In this document: positions 43,847 to 52,696 of the stretch, piece by piece
Position numbering within the stretch: the stretch's first letter is position 1
Layout of the letters: every line of letters begins with the position of its first letter
Origin: Lachnospiraceae bacterium
Lineage (GTDB): Bacteria; Bacillota; Clostridia; Lachnospirales; Lachnospiraceae
Assembly: GCA_009911195.1 (NCBI GenBank)
Contig: QXWV01000103.1
Location: 1 to 52,698 of the forward strand
Length of the DNA: 52,698 nt
Direction: 5' to 3'
The notes under the pieces: generated by a model
Told to the model about the DNA's origin: nothing
Seen by the model: the letters and a program-made list of their open reading frames with translations, nothing else
Databases searched by the model: none
Translations under genes and position numbers: made by a program

Positions 43847-45754
43847 ATGAGGATAACGGATTTGCTGGATATAAGAAGTATTAGATTGGACGGAACACCC
43901 AAAAGCAAGAAGGAAGCATTGGATGAAATGGTCGCCCTTATGGTGAAGAGCGGGAAAATTAACGATGCGGAGGAGTACCGCAAACAGGTATATGCGAGAG
44001 AAGAAGAAAGCACAACCGGCATTGGGGAAGGGATTGCCATCCCGCACGGGAGAGGGGAATCGGTGGACCGCCCGGGGCTGGCGGCGATGTTAATCAAAGA
44101 TGGGGTGGATTTCGATTCCCTGGATGATGAACCGGTGACACTGATTTTCCTGATTGCAGCGCCGAATACGAAAGACAACGTGCACCTGGACGTGTTGAGC
44201 AAACTGTCCATGATGCTGATGGACGAAGAATTCACCGCAAGCTTGCGCCAGGCGGCATCCCCGGAGGAATTCCTGGCCATTATCGATAAAGCGGACGATG
44301 AAAAAAAGAGTGTGGATGAAAGGCTGGCGGATATGGGGGAAGCGAAAGCTGGCCAGGTGAAGATTCTGGCGGTGACTTCCTGCCCTACAGGAATCGCCCA
44401 TACATATATGGCGGCGGAAGGGATTGAGAAAGCAGCAAAGGCGAAGGGATGCTTTATTAAAGTGGAAACAAGGGGTTCCGGCGGTGCAAAAAATGTGCTG
44501 ACGGATAAGGAAATCGGGGAAGCGGACTGCATTATCGTAGCGGCGGATGCCCAGGTTCCCATGGACCGTTTCGACGGGAAGAAAGTTATTGTAAGACAGG
44601 TATCGGACGGCATTAATAAAGCGGATGAACTGGTTGAACTGGCGGTTTCAGGGAATGTGCCGGTATTTAAAAGCGGCAATGCACAGGCGGCTTCTTCTTC
44701 CGCCAAATCAGGCGGAGGGGTTGGGCATAAGATTTATACCCAGTTGATGAACGGGGTTTCCCATATGCTCCCCTTCGTTGTGGGCGGTGGTATATTGATT
44801 GCCATATCCTTTTTGATTGATGGGCTATGCGTGGATATGAATGCCCTCTCCGATGCAGAACGGGCAAACTTCGGTACTATTACTCCGATGGCGGCTATGT
44901 TTAAGGGGATTGGCGATACCGCTTTTGGCTTTATGCTTCCGGTACTGGCAGGCTTTATTGCCATGGCAATCGGCGACCGACCGGCGCTGGCGGTGGGCTT
45001 TGTGGGAGGTATGCTGGCTGCGGGCGGAACTTCCGGATTTTTAGGGGCTTTGGTAGCCGGGTTTGCAGCGGGCTATATTATCCTGGCATTGCGTAAAATA
45101 TGCGATAAACTGCCCCAGGCTATAGAGAAAATCGCGCCGGTGCTTCTGTATCCCGTATTGGGCATATTGATTATGGGGCTTTTGATGATATTTGTAACAG
45201 AACCTGTTATGGGAGGGCTGAATACAGCACTGAATAACGGATTGACAAGTATGGGCGGTTCAAGTAAACTGATTTTAGGAATGATTTTGGGCGGCATGAT
45301 GGCCGTAGATATGGGAGGCCCTTTCAATAAAGCGTCATACGTATTTGGAACGGCGGCTATTGCCTCGGGAAATTATGATGTTATGGCAGCAGTTATGATA
45401 GGCGGCATGACTCCCCCTTGTGCCATTGCACTTGCCAGCCTTTTGTTCAAAAATAAATTTACCAAAGAAGAACGGGAATCCGGCCCAACTAACTTTATCA
45501 TGGGCTTAGCCTTTATCACGGAAGGCGCTATTCCTTTTGCAGCAGCAGACCCGCTTCATGTATTGCCGTCCTGCATCATCGGTTCAGCAGCGGCAGGGGC
45601 GCTTTCCATGCTGTTTGACTGTACGCTGATGGCGCCTCACGGGGGAATCTTCGTAGTTCCGGTAATGGGAAATGCGTTGCTGTACCTGGCGGCTCTTGTG
45701 GTTGGAACAGTAATATCCACCCTTCTTCTTGGAATACTGAAAAAGAATGTATGA
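43847..45754 (+). CDS. fruA: Fructose PTS transporter, fused EIIA-EIIB-EIIC
   Basis: This 635-residue protein takes up and phosphorylates fructose to fructose 1-phosphate. The domain order is EIIA at 1-145 with phospho-His67 in GIAIPHGRG, then EIIB at 170-265 with phospho-Cys179 in VTSCPTGIAHTYMAAEGIE. EIIC covers 290-635 with about 9-10 membrane segments and GGMLAAGGTSGFLGALVAGF. It sits between the kinase and the regulator, and HPr supplies the phosphate. Confidence 0.95.
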   Translation: MRITDLLDIRSIRLDGTPKSKKEALDEMVALMVKSGKINDAEEYRKQVYAREEESTTGIGEGIAIPHGRGESVDRPGLAAMLIKDGVDFDSLDDEPVTLIFLIAAPNTKDNVHLDVLSKLSMMLMDEEFTASLRQAASPEEFLAIIDKADDEKKSVDERLADMGEAKAGQVKILAVTSCPTGIAHTYMAAEGIEKAAKAKGCFIKVETRGSGGAKNVLTDKEIGEADCIIVAADAQVPMDRFDGKKVIVRQVSDGINKADELVELAVSGNVPVFKSGNAQAASSSAKSGGGVGHKIYTQLMNGVSHMLPFVVGGGILIAISFLIDGLCVDMNALSDAERANFGTITPMAAMFKGIGDTAFGFMLPVLAGFIAMAIGDRPALAVGFVGGMLAAGGTSGFLGALVAGFAAGYIILALRKICDKLPQAIEKIAPVLLYPVLGILIMGLLMIFVTEPVMGGLNTALNNGLTSMGGSSKLILGMILGGMMAVDMGGPFNKASYVFGTAAIASGNYDVMAAVMIGGMTPPCAIALASLLFKNKFTKEERESGPTNFIMGLAFITEGAIPFAAADPLHVLPSCIIGSAAAGALSMLFDCTLMAPHGGIFVVPVMGNALLYLAALVVGTVISTLLLGILKKNV

Positions 45755-45822
45755 ACCAGGGCCTGCGGCAATTTGGTACAACAGGATTGCCGGGGGTGGG
45801 AAAAATATAGGCAGGGAAACAG

Positions 45823-46569
45823 ATGTTAACAGAGAAACGTCATGAACAGATATTGAAGTTGTTGGAGGAAAGGGGAAGCATTACCGTAACGGAGGCCAAG
45901 GACATACTGGGCACCTCGGATTCCACCGTGCGCCGGGATATAACGGTGCTTGCCAGAGAAGGGAAGCTGGTGAAAGTATTTGGCGGGGCGGTTGCCCTTT
46001 CACAGAGTGCGGTAACGGCATATGAATATACGGTAGCCCAGAAACAGGACTTGAATAGTGAGGAGAAAAAAATGATTGCCCGGTATGCGGCATCCTTGAT
46101 AGAACCGGAAGACTTTATATATTTGGATGCGGGAACAACAACAGCCTATATGCTGGATTATATCGGGGAGAAAAATGCTACATTTGTGACCAATGCCGTT
46201 GCCCATGCGCAACGGCTTGTGTCGATGAAAAAGAAAGTTTTGCTGATAGGCGGGGAATTAAAAGCAACTACGGAGGCAGTGGTGGGCAGCCAGGCCATAA
46301 GGACGATTCAGGGATATCATTTCACCAAAGGATTCTTCGGCTCTAACGGGGTGGAGAGAAAAAGCGGGTGTACTACGCCTGATGCCAGCGAGGCCATGGT
46401 GAAGCGGACGGCAATGGAACAATGTGCCAGCAGCTATGTGCTTTGTGATGAGTCCAAGTTTGGCCAAGTAAGTTCTGTGACCTTTGCCCCTTTTTACGGT
46501 ACGATGTTTATTACTGACCGGGTTCATGCCGGTTATGAGGATTGCGAAAATGTAATTGAGGTGGGATAG
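45823..46569 (+). CDS. fruR: DeoR/GlpR family repressor of the fructose operon
   Basis: This 248-residue protein has an N-terminal helix-turn-helix (RHEQILKLLEERGSITVTEA, GTSDSTVRRDITVLAREGKL). A DeoR-type effector domain follows, with DAGTTTAYMLDYI and KGFFGSNGVERKSGCTTPD. Members next to fruK/fruA sense fructose phosphates. The regulator being last rather than first is less usual. Its likely operator is the inverted repeat at 42806-42850. Confidence 0.88.
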   Translation: MLTEKRHEQILKLLEERGSITVTEAKDILGTSDSTVRRDITVLAREGKLVKVFGGAVALSQSAVTAYEYTVAQKQDLNSEEKKMIARYAASLIEPEDFIYLDAGTTTAYMLDYIGEKNATFVTNAVAHAQRLVSMKKKVLLIGGELKATTEAVVGSQAIRTIQGYHFTKGFFGSNGVERKSGCTTPDASEAMVKRTAMEQCASSYVLCDESKFGQVSSVTFAPFYGTMFITDRVHAGYEDCENVIEVG

Positions 46570-46626
46570 GCATTTGCTGTGAACTTGGAAATTATTTATG
46601 GTATTGCCCAATAATACAGCGAAGAA

Positions 46627-47694
46627 ATGGAGAAGAATATGGAGAATCGGATGATACGTTTTAATTGTGATTACAGCGAAGGCGCCCATGAGAAGGTGTT
46701 GGAAAAATTATTGGCCACGAATATGGAACAGACGGAAGGCTATGGAACGGATAGCTATTCCCATCAGGCGAAGGGGCTGATTCGGCAGCTTTGCGGCAGC
46801 GAGGATGCGGATGTGCATTTCCTTGTAGGGGGTACACAGGTGAACCTGACAGTGATTTCAGCAGCCCTGCGCCCTTATCAGGGTGTAATAGCAGCCCATA
46901 CGGGGCATATTAATGTGCATGAAACGGGGGCTATCGAAGCCTGTGGCCATAAAATTCTGGCGCTCCCTCCTCATGAAGGGAAAATAACGGCAGCCCAGGT
47001 AGAAGAATGCTATAGGGCACATATGCAGGATAGCGGAAGGGAGCATACGGTCATGCCTAAAATGGTGTATATATCCCAATCCACGGAACTGGGAACGGTT
47101 TATAGCAAAAAGGAGTTGGAACAGCTTTCGGAAATCTGCAGGAAAAACGGGCTTTTTTTATTTCTGGATGGGGCGAGGCTGGGATATGCCCTTGCGGCTT
47201 TGGGAGATACTTTGACATTGGAGGATTTGGCGCATTTATGCGATGTATTTTATATTGGCGGAACGAAAGTCGGGGCTTTGTTTGGCGAAGCCGTAGTCAT
47301 TACTAATCCCCAGTTAAAAGAGGATTTCCGTTATCTGATAAAACAAAAGGGCGGTATGCTGGCAAAGGGGAGGCTTCTTGGCCTACAGTTCCTGGCTTTG
47401 CTTGAGGATGGCTTATATATGGAAATTTCCCGCTATGCCAACCGGCAGATGGAGCGGATAAGGGAAGCGTTTTGCCAGGCAGGTATCCCCTTTTTGGTAG
47501 AAAACAACACCAACCAGCTTTTCCCTATATTGCCGGACCGCATACTGGATGCATGGAAGGAAAAATATAGCTTTTCCTATCAGCAAAGGATGGATGGGGA
47601 GCATAGTGCCGTCAGATTCTGCACTAGCTGGGCGACAAGGGAAGAAGATGTGGAGCAGTTAGTGGAGGATATTGCGGCTATTTCAGGCTGTTAA
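46627..47694 (+). CDS. Threonine aldolase-like PLP enzyme (beta-eliminating lyase family)
   Basis: This enzyme of about 351-355 residues resembles low-specificity L-threonine aldolase, which splits threonine to glycine and acetaldehyde. MIRFNCDYSEGAHEKVLEKL, the PLP-ring region HTGHINVHETGAIEACGHK, LDGARLGYALAA and the PLP lysine in YIGGTKVGALFGEAVV are seen. The start may be ATG 46627 or 46639, the latter with GGAGAAGA upstream. It follows fruR after 57 bp. A link to fructose use is not apparent. Confidence 0.87.
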   Translation: MEKNMENRMIRFNCDYSEGAHEKVLEKLLATNMEQTEGYGTDSYSHQAKGLIRQLCGSEDADVHFLVGGTQVNLTVISAALRPYQGVIAAHTGHINVHETGAIEACGHKILALPPHEGKITAAQVEECYRAHMQDSGREHTVMPKMVYISQSTELGTVYSKKELEQLSEICRKNGLFLFLDGARLGYALAALGDTLTLEDLAHLCDVFYIGGTKVGALFGEAVVITNPQLKEDFRYLIKQKGGMLAKGRLLGLQFLALLEDGLYMEISRYANRQMERIREAFCQAGIPFLVENNTNQLFPILPDRILDAWKEKYSFSYQQRMDGEHSAVRFCTSWATREEDVEQLVEDIAAISGC

Positions 47695-47723
47695 ATATTG
47701 GGGGAACTTTGGTGCGGAGGGAT

Positions 47724-47854
47724 ATTCATCTTCTGGAGGGGGATTCAGTCTTTGGAGGGGGATTCAGCTTCTGGAGGGGATTCAGCTTTTGGAGGGGGAT
47801 TCAGCTTTTGGAGGGGGATTCATCTTCCGAAGGATACTCAGCTTCCGGAGGGGG
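47724..47854. repeat. 18-19 bp minisatellite, seven units
   Basis: Seven units begin at 47724, 47743, 47762, 47780, 47799, 47818 and 47836. The consensus is ATTCAGCTTYTGGAGGGGG; units 3 and 6 are one base shorter. A faint eighth unit may lie just before. Each holds a GGAGG(GGG) run. It fills the gap between the aldolase-like gene and the DUF308 gene. The varied unit length excludes a long translated repeat. Confidence 0.9.
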
Positions 47855-47905
47855 ATTTGACTGGTTTTATAGTTGGGATATGGGAAGGTAAAAGGAGAAA
47901 GGCAT

Positions 47906-48487
47906 ATGTATCAGTTCTTGAAAAGCTTAAAGATGAATTATGTGGCCTCAGCAATTACGTGTATTGCTTTTGGGCTAACTCTGGCTATATGGCCGGATAT
48001 TTCATCCAGGATAGTATGCATTGGTGTGGGCATTGTGCTTTTGTTTAGCGGAGTTGCAAACTTAGCTACGTATTTTACGGAAAAAGACGGACGGCTGCTA
48101 TCCCAGGTTAACCTTTTGGTGGGGATTATTTTGGCTGTGCTTGGTGGCTGGGTTATTTTGAATCCCGGAATTTTAATTATGGTTATCCCTGTAGTGATAG
48201 GGGTGATTGTAACAGTGCATGGGGTTCATAATTTAATACAAGCGCTGGAATTATTCAAGAACCAATACAGCAAATGGTGGGTAGCGCTGTTGTTGGGCAT
48301 GGTGACCGTAGGGCTGGGCATTCTACTGATTTTCAATCCTTTTGAGGCAGTGAATACGGCGATTATGCTTATTGGGATTTTCCTGATTTATGACGGGATT
48401 TCCGATTTGTGGATTATATCCAGAATTTCAAAGACTGCCAGGGAAATCCGTGAGACGGTGAAAGCACTGGATGTAACGGATAAATGA
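47906..48487 (+). CDS. DUF308 (HdeD-like) membrane protein
   Basis: This 193-residue protein has about six membrane segments (LTLAIWPDISSRIVCIGVGI, VNLLVGIILAVLGGWVIL, LLLGMVTVGLGILLIFNP). The paired-helix repeat is typical of DUF308/HdeD proteins, known for acid-stress tolerance in enterics but of unclear role in Clostridia. ATG 47906 has AAAGGAG 8 bases upstream, better than an in-frame ATG at 47873. The start lies 51 bp after the minisatellite. Confidence 0.87.
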   Translation: MYQFLKSLKMNYVASAITCIAFGLTLAIWPDISSRIVCIGVGIVLLFSGVANLATYFTEKDGRLLSQVNLLVGIILAVLGGWVILNPGILIMVIPVVIGVIVTVHGVHNLIQALELFKNQYSKWWVALLLGMVTVGLGILLIFNPFEAVNTAIMLIGIFLIYDGISDLWIISRISKTAREIRETVKALDVTDK

Positions 48488-48565
48488 TGGGTTTGTATCG
48501 GGCATAGAATAGGATGTATGCAGACATATGGAGGTTTATTATGGCAGAAGACATGGGGGAAGAAT

Positions 48566-49636
48566 GTGGTGAAAAGTGCGGGAAGAAAGAAAATTTGCAT
48601 TATAGGGGCGGCGATTGCCTTGCTGGCAGTAGGAATTGGGCTATATGCAGGGGGGAATAGGCTGCCGGAGCCGATATACCGGCCAATCAGGGGATTTTCC
48701 AATATGTGTGCTTATGAGGGGAAAGTATATGCTGGCGTGAATGCGCCCTATGGGGAGGGGATTGTACAGCAAAGCAGTATTTTTACCATATGGGAAGATA
48801 AAGTATATTATGTGGAAAAGGTGCAGGAGGCTTATGAGAGCCTGACAGATGAATTGCTGGAGATAAAGCGTTCCGACAGGGATGGAAAGAACGAAGAAGT
48901 GTTGGCGGATGATGTTTTCCTGGCAGGGGCAGGGCATGAGAAATTAGTGGGGGATAAGCTTTTTTACGGATATGGCTATGACGAAAATTACCACATGCAG
49001 TATGCTTATGTGGATGTGAATACAAAAGAACGGAAAACTGTGAAGTCAGGCCGTATAGACGATATTTTAGGCTATGACGGAAATTATATTTATTATAAAG
49101 GGGTGGATGAAAAAGAGGGGAACATACTTGGCCGTGTGGGAATTGGGAACGGCAAGGATGAGACCGTGGCGGCCTACGCAGAAGTGGATGCGGAAGGATA
49201 TGTGGAAATCGTTTCCTTTGCGGATGGGATGTTCTATTGCCTTACTTTGACAGAAAAACCTGACGGTTATGATTATCGTACTTATACATATCGCTTGCAG
49301 ATAAGGGATGGGGAAACCGGGAGAGTAGAAAAGGAGCTTCCGGTTGATTTTATTGGCTCTTCCAATTATTCCCTGCTGGTAGGGGATGGGGAAGTATATA
49401 CCGTACTGCAAGGGGATATTGTGGCTATTTCCCTGGAAGATGGGGAAATTAGGAAAATCGGAAGCATGAAAGAAGGGGAATATTGGGGAATTATGCATTT
49501 TATACCAGGAGACGGATATTTGTATTACGAAGCAATTGCGGAAACGGATGAAGAAACGGGGAATAATGACTATTTTTACAGGATTCCCATAGAAGGAGGG
49601 GAAAGCGAACGACTGAAAGAATGGTTTACAGTCTGA
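48566..49636 (+). CDS. Membrane-anchored DUF5050-like beta-propeller protein
   Basis: This protein of about 356 residues has one N-terminal membrane anchor (KKICIIGAAIALLAVGIGLY) and an extracytoplasmic part built of short beta repeats (SIFTIWEDKVYYVE, DGNYIYYKG, ADGMFYCLTL, GDGYLYYEAI), as in DUF5050 domains. I chose GTG 48566, with GGGGGA 5 bases upstream. An in-frame ATG at 48518 has no ribosome site. The best ribosome site in the area, GGAGG at 48530-48534, serves ATG 48541 in another frame, so a small frameshift near 48585 is possible. No function is known; a sensor or binding role is a guess. Confidence 0.75.
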   Translation: MVKSAGRKKICIIGAAIALLAVGIGLYAGGNRLPEPIYRPIRGFSNMCAYEGKVYAGVNAPYGEGIVQQSSIFTIWEDKVYYVEKVQEAYESLTDELLEIKRSDRDGKNEEVLADDVFLAGAGHEKLVGDKLFYGYGYDENYHMQYAYVDVNTKERKTVKSGRIDDILGYDGNYIYYKGVDEKEGNILGRVGIGNGKDETVAAYAEVDAEGYVEIVSFADGMFYCLTLTEKPDGYDYRTYTYRLQIRDGETGRVEKELPVDFIGSSNYSLLVGDGEVYTVLQGDIVAISLEDGEIRKIGSMKEGEYWGIMHFIPGDGYLYYEAIAETDEETGNNDYFYRIPIEGGESERLKEWFTV

Positions 49637-49637
49637 G

Positions 49638-49668
49638 AAGGCATTTGGCATAGGATGAGTGCCTTTTT
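49638..49668 (+). terminator. Intrinsic terminator after the DUF5050-like gene
   Basis: AAGGCA (49638-49643) pairs with TGCCTT (49660-49665), and a run of five T covers 49664-49668. It starts 1 bp after the TGA of the gene. Confidence 0.65.
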
Positions 49669-49732
49669 GTTACGGAAAATCAACAAAAAAATGGAAAAAT
49701 TTTTTATTTAGTAGTACAAAATGACAATAATA

Positions 49733-49741
49733 TGGTATAAT
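49733..49741 (+). promoter_or_regulatory. Extended -10 promoter of the ppdK transcript
   Basis: TGG directly followed by TATAAT (49736-49741) forms an extended -10 box. The -35 region is weak. The gap 49637-49966 holds the terminator of the previous gene, this promoter and the tandem leader repeats. TATAAT recurs at 49796 and 49854 at the repeat junctions, so several starts are possible. Confidence 0.55.
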
Positions 49742-49912
49742 AAGGGAACGCACTGATGTGCGCGCAGGTCATTAACCTGGCGGTTGGTGACAAGTTATAA
49801 TAGGGAAGCGCATGGAAGTGTGCAGGTCATCAACCTGGTGGTTGGTGACGTATTATAATGAAGATGCGCACTGATGTGTGTAGGTTACCAACTGGAGTGT
49901 TGGTATGTATTA
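49736..49912 (+). ncRNA. Three tandem two-hairpin modules in the ppdK leader
   Basis: Three related units (49736-49795, 49796-49853, 49854-49912; about 58-60 bp each) begin with TATAAT. Each then holds hairpin 1, CGCAC-TGAT-GTGCG in unit 1, and hairpin 2, GTCATTAACC-TGGC-GGTTGGTGAC in unit 1. Unit 2 keeps both stems with changed pairs (GCGCA/TGTGC; GTCATCAACC/GGTTGGTGAC). Unit 3 keeps the first stem through G-U pairs and a shorter second stem (ACCAAC/GTTGGT). An AACAG/CTGTT hairpin follows at 49918-49935, then the ribosome site. The pairing changes favour an RNA structure over simple duplication. It matches no riboswitch I can name. A role in controlling ppdK is inferred from position. Confidence 0.7.
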
Positions 49913-49966
49913 GTCTGAACAGGGGAAACGCTGTTGGAAAAAATTTATGTAAGGAGAGGGCAGAAC

Positions 49967-52585
49967 ATGGCAAAATGGGTGTACTTATTTGAAGAAGGCA
50001 GTGCAGACATGAAAAACCTTTTAGGGGGGAAAGGCGCAAATCTGGCAGAAATGACAAGGCTGGGTTTGCCGATACCGCAAGGATTTACGGTAACAACGGA
50101 AGCGTGTACAGATTATTATAATCAGGGCAAGAAAATTTCCGAAGAAATTGAGGGGCAGATTTTTGAGGCATTGGAAGGATTGGAGAAAAAACAGGGGAAG
50201 AAATTTGGTGATACGGAAAATCCGTTATTAGTATCGGTACGTTCGGGTGCGAGGGCATCCATGCCGGGAATGATGGATACTATTTTGAACCTTGGCCTTA
50301 CAGATGTGGCAGTAGAGGGGTTTGCAAAGAAAACAGGAAATCCCAGGTTTGCCTATGATTCTTACCGCAGGTTTATCCAAATGTTCTCCGATGTGGTAAT
50401 GGAAATACCTAAGTCTTATTTTGAGAGGATTTTGGACGAGATTAAGGACAGCAAGGGAGTGAACTTTGATACAGAACTGACGGCAGAGGATTTAAAGGAA
50501 GTAATCCAAAAATTTAAACAGATATATAAGGATAAAATGGGGGCAGATTTCCCTCAGGAGCCGAAGGTTCAGCTTATGGAAGCCGTGAAGGCGGTGTTCC
50601 GTTCTTGGGACAATGACAGGGCTATTGTATACCGCAGGATGAACGATATTCCAGGCGATTGGGGAACCGCTGTTAATGTTCAGGCAATGGTATTCGGAAA
50701 TATGGGGAATACTTCTGGAACAGGTGTGGCATTTACAAGAAATCCTTCCACAGGTGCAAAAGGCATTTATGGTGAATATTTAATCAATGCCCAAGGCGAA
50801 GATGTGGTAGCGGGCATTCGTACTCCCCAGCCGATTACCAAGTTGCAGGAGGATTTGCCGGAATGCTATGCGAAATTTATTGAAATTGCAAATAAACTGG
50901 AATCCCATTATAGGGATATGCAGGATATGGAATTTACCATTGAAGACGGAAAGCTGTTTTTCCTGCAGACACGGAGCGGCAAGCGTACAGCAGGCGCTGC
51001 TATTCAGATTGCCTGTGATTTGGTTGATGAAGGGATGATTACCCCCGAAGAAGCAGTATGCAGGATTGAGGCAAAATCTTTAGACCAGCTACTTCACCCG
51101 AACTTTGATGTGGATGCGCTTAAGAAGGGCGAGGTTATCGGACAGGCTCTTCCTGCATCTCCAGGGGCAGCGGCAGGAAAAGTTTATTTCAACGCAGAAG
51201 ATGCTGTGCTGGCACACGAAAGGGAAGAACGGGTTATCCTGGTGCGCCTTGAGACTTCACCGGAAGATATAGAAGGTATGCATGCAGCAGAAGGCGTCCT
51301 GACAGTCAGGGGCGGTATGACAAGCCATGCGGCAGTTGTTGCCCGCGGAATGGGAACCTGCTGTGTATCCGGTTGCGGTGATATTATTATTGATGAAGAA
51401 GCGAAAGTGTTTGAACTGGGCGGATACCGTTTCAAGGAAGGGGATTATATTTCCCTGGATGGTTCTACCGGTAAGATTTATAAAGGCGATATTAAGACAG
51501 TAGAAGCTGGAATCACTGGCAATTTCAAGAGAATTATGGCATGGGCAGACGGATTCCGTACTTTGAAGGTTCGTACAAATGCAGATACGCCAACAGATGC
51601 GGCAAATGCTGTGAAGCTGGGGGCAGAAGGCATTGGCCTTTGCCGTACAGAGCATATGTTCTTTGAGCCGGAAAGAATCCCGAAAATCCGTAAGATGATT
51701 CTTTCATCCACAGTAGAAGCCAGGGAAGAGGCTCTGTCAGAACTGATTCCTTTCCAGAAGGGCGATTTCAAAGAATTGTACGAAGTAATGGAAGGAAGGC
51801 CGGTAACAATTCGTTTCCTGGACCCTCCGCTGCATGAGTTCGTTCCTACAGACGAGAAGGATATTGAAGATTTAGCAAAGGATATGAACCTTACGGTAGA
51901 GGAAGTTAAGAGCACATGCGATGCCCTGCATGAGTTCAACCCTATGATGGGCCATAGGGGATGCCGCCTCTCTGTTACTTATCCTGAAATTGCAAGAATG
52001 CAGACAAGGGCAGTGATGGAAGCTGCTATTGAAGTAAAAGAGGAAAAGGGCTATAATATAGAGCCTGAAATCATGATTCCTTTAGTTGGTGACAAGAAAG
52101 AGCTGAAATATGTGAAAGAAGTAGTAGTGGCAGTGGCAGAGGAAGTGAAAAAAGAAAAGAATTCGGATATTGTGTATCATGTAGGTACAATGATTGAGAT
52201 TCCAAGGGCTGCCCTGTTAGCTGATGAAGTGGCAGAAGAAGCGGAATTCTTCTCCTTCGGAACAAATGATTTGACACAGATGACCTTTGGATTTTCACGC
52301 GATGATGCGGGCAAATTCCTGGCATCTTACTACAAGAGTAAAATCTATGAGTCTGACCCATTCGCAAAATTGGACCAGAACGGCGTAGGCCAGTTGGTGA
52401 AGATGGCGGCAGAAAAAGGAAGGGCTACAAGGGCGGACTTGAAACTTGGTATTTGTGGAGAGCATGGAGGAGACCCTTCATCCGTTGAGTTTTGCCATAA
52501 GGTTGGCTTGAATTATGTGTCCTGCTCACCGTTTAGGGTACCGATTGCTAGGTTGGCGGCGGCACAGGCGGCTATTTCAAATTGA
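49967..52585 (+). CDS. ppdK: Pyruvate, phosphate dikinase
   Basis: This 872-residue enzyme interconverts pyruvate, ATP and phosphate with PEP, AMP and diphosphate. The N-terminal ATP-grasp domain starts at WVYLFEEGSADMKNLLGGKG. The swivelling phospho-His domain has GGMTSHAAVVARGMG with His454. The PEP/pyruvate barrel includes LCRTEHMFFEPERI, FFSFGTNDLTQMTFGFSRDD and Cys830 in GICGEHGGDPSS. These sites match His455 and Cys831 of the Clostridium symbiosum enzyme. ATG 49967 has AAGGAGAGG 6 bases upstream. In this kind of organism it probably works in PPi-linked glycolysis. It stands alone, with a structured leader and a terminator. Confidence 0.97.
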   Translation: MAKWVYLFEEGSADMKNLLGGKGANLAEMTRLGLPIPQGFTVTTEACTDYYNQGKKISEEIEGQIFEALEGLEKKQGKKFGDTENPLLVSVRSGARASMPGMMDTILNLGLTDVAVEGFAKKTGNPRFAYDSYRRFIQMFSDVVMEIPKSYFERILDEIKDSKGVNFDTELTAEDLKEVIQKFKQIYKDKMGADFPQEPKVQLMEAVKAVFRSWDNDRAIVYRRMNDIPGDWGTAVNVQAMVFGNMGNTSGTGVAFTRNPSTGAKGIYGEYLINAQGEDVVAGIRTPQPITKLQEDLPECYAKFIEIANKLESHYRDMQDMEFTIEDGKLFFLQTRSGKRTAGAAIQIACDLVDEGMITPEEAVCRIEAKSLDQLLHPNFDVDALKKGEVIGQALPASPGAAAGKVYFNAEDAVLAHEREERVILVRLETSPEDIEGMHAAEGVLTVRGGMTSHAAVVARGMGTCCVSGCGDIIIDEEAKVFELGGYRFKEGDYISLDGSTGKIYKGDIKTVEAGITGNFKRIMAWADGFRTLKVRTNADTPTDAANAVKLGAEGIGLCRTEHMFFEPERIPKIRKMILSSTVEAREEALSELIPFQKGDFKELYEVMEGRPVTIRFLDPPLHEFVPTDEKDIEDLAKDMNLTVEEVKSTCDALHEFNPMMGHRGCRLSVTYPEIARMQTRAVMEAAIEVKEEKGYNIEPEIMIPLVGDKKELKYVKEVVVAVAEEVKKEKNSDIVYHVGTMIEIPRAALLADEVAEEAEFFSFGTNDLTQMTFGFSRDDAGKFLASYYKSKIYESDPFAKLDQNGVGQLVKMAAEKGRATRADLKLGICGEHGGDPSSVEFCHKVGLNYVSCSPFRVPIARLAAAQAAISN

Positions 52586-52659
52586 TGCCATAGGAATTTG
52601 GGTACTAACAGGCAAAAGTACGGAAGAATGGCTTAAAATCAAGGTTTTTAAGGCTTGGT

Positions 52660-52696
52660 GGGGTTCATCACAGTGGTGGGTGAACCCCGCTTTTTT
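52660..52696 (+). terminator. Intrinsic terminator of ppdK
   Basis: GGGGTTCA (52660-52667) pairs with TGAACCCC (52681-52688) around a 13-base loop, and six T follow at 52691-52696. It lies 74 bp after the stop codon. Confidence 0.9.

Noticed and set aside
47724-47854. Repeat array considered as a CRISPR
   Set aside because: Units of 18-19 bp are contiguous without spacers, and no cas gene is near.
49773-49859. Three independent full promoters in the ppdK leader
   Set aside because: TATAAT recurs, but no -35-like hexamer stands 16-18 bp before the second and third copies, so I treat these as repeat junctions with possible weak activity.
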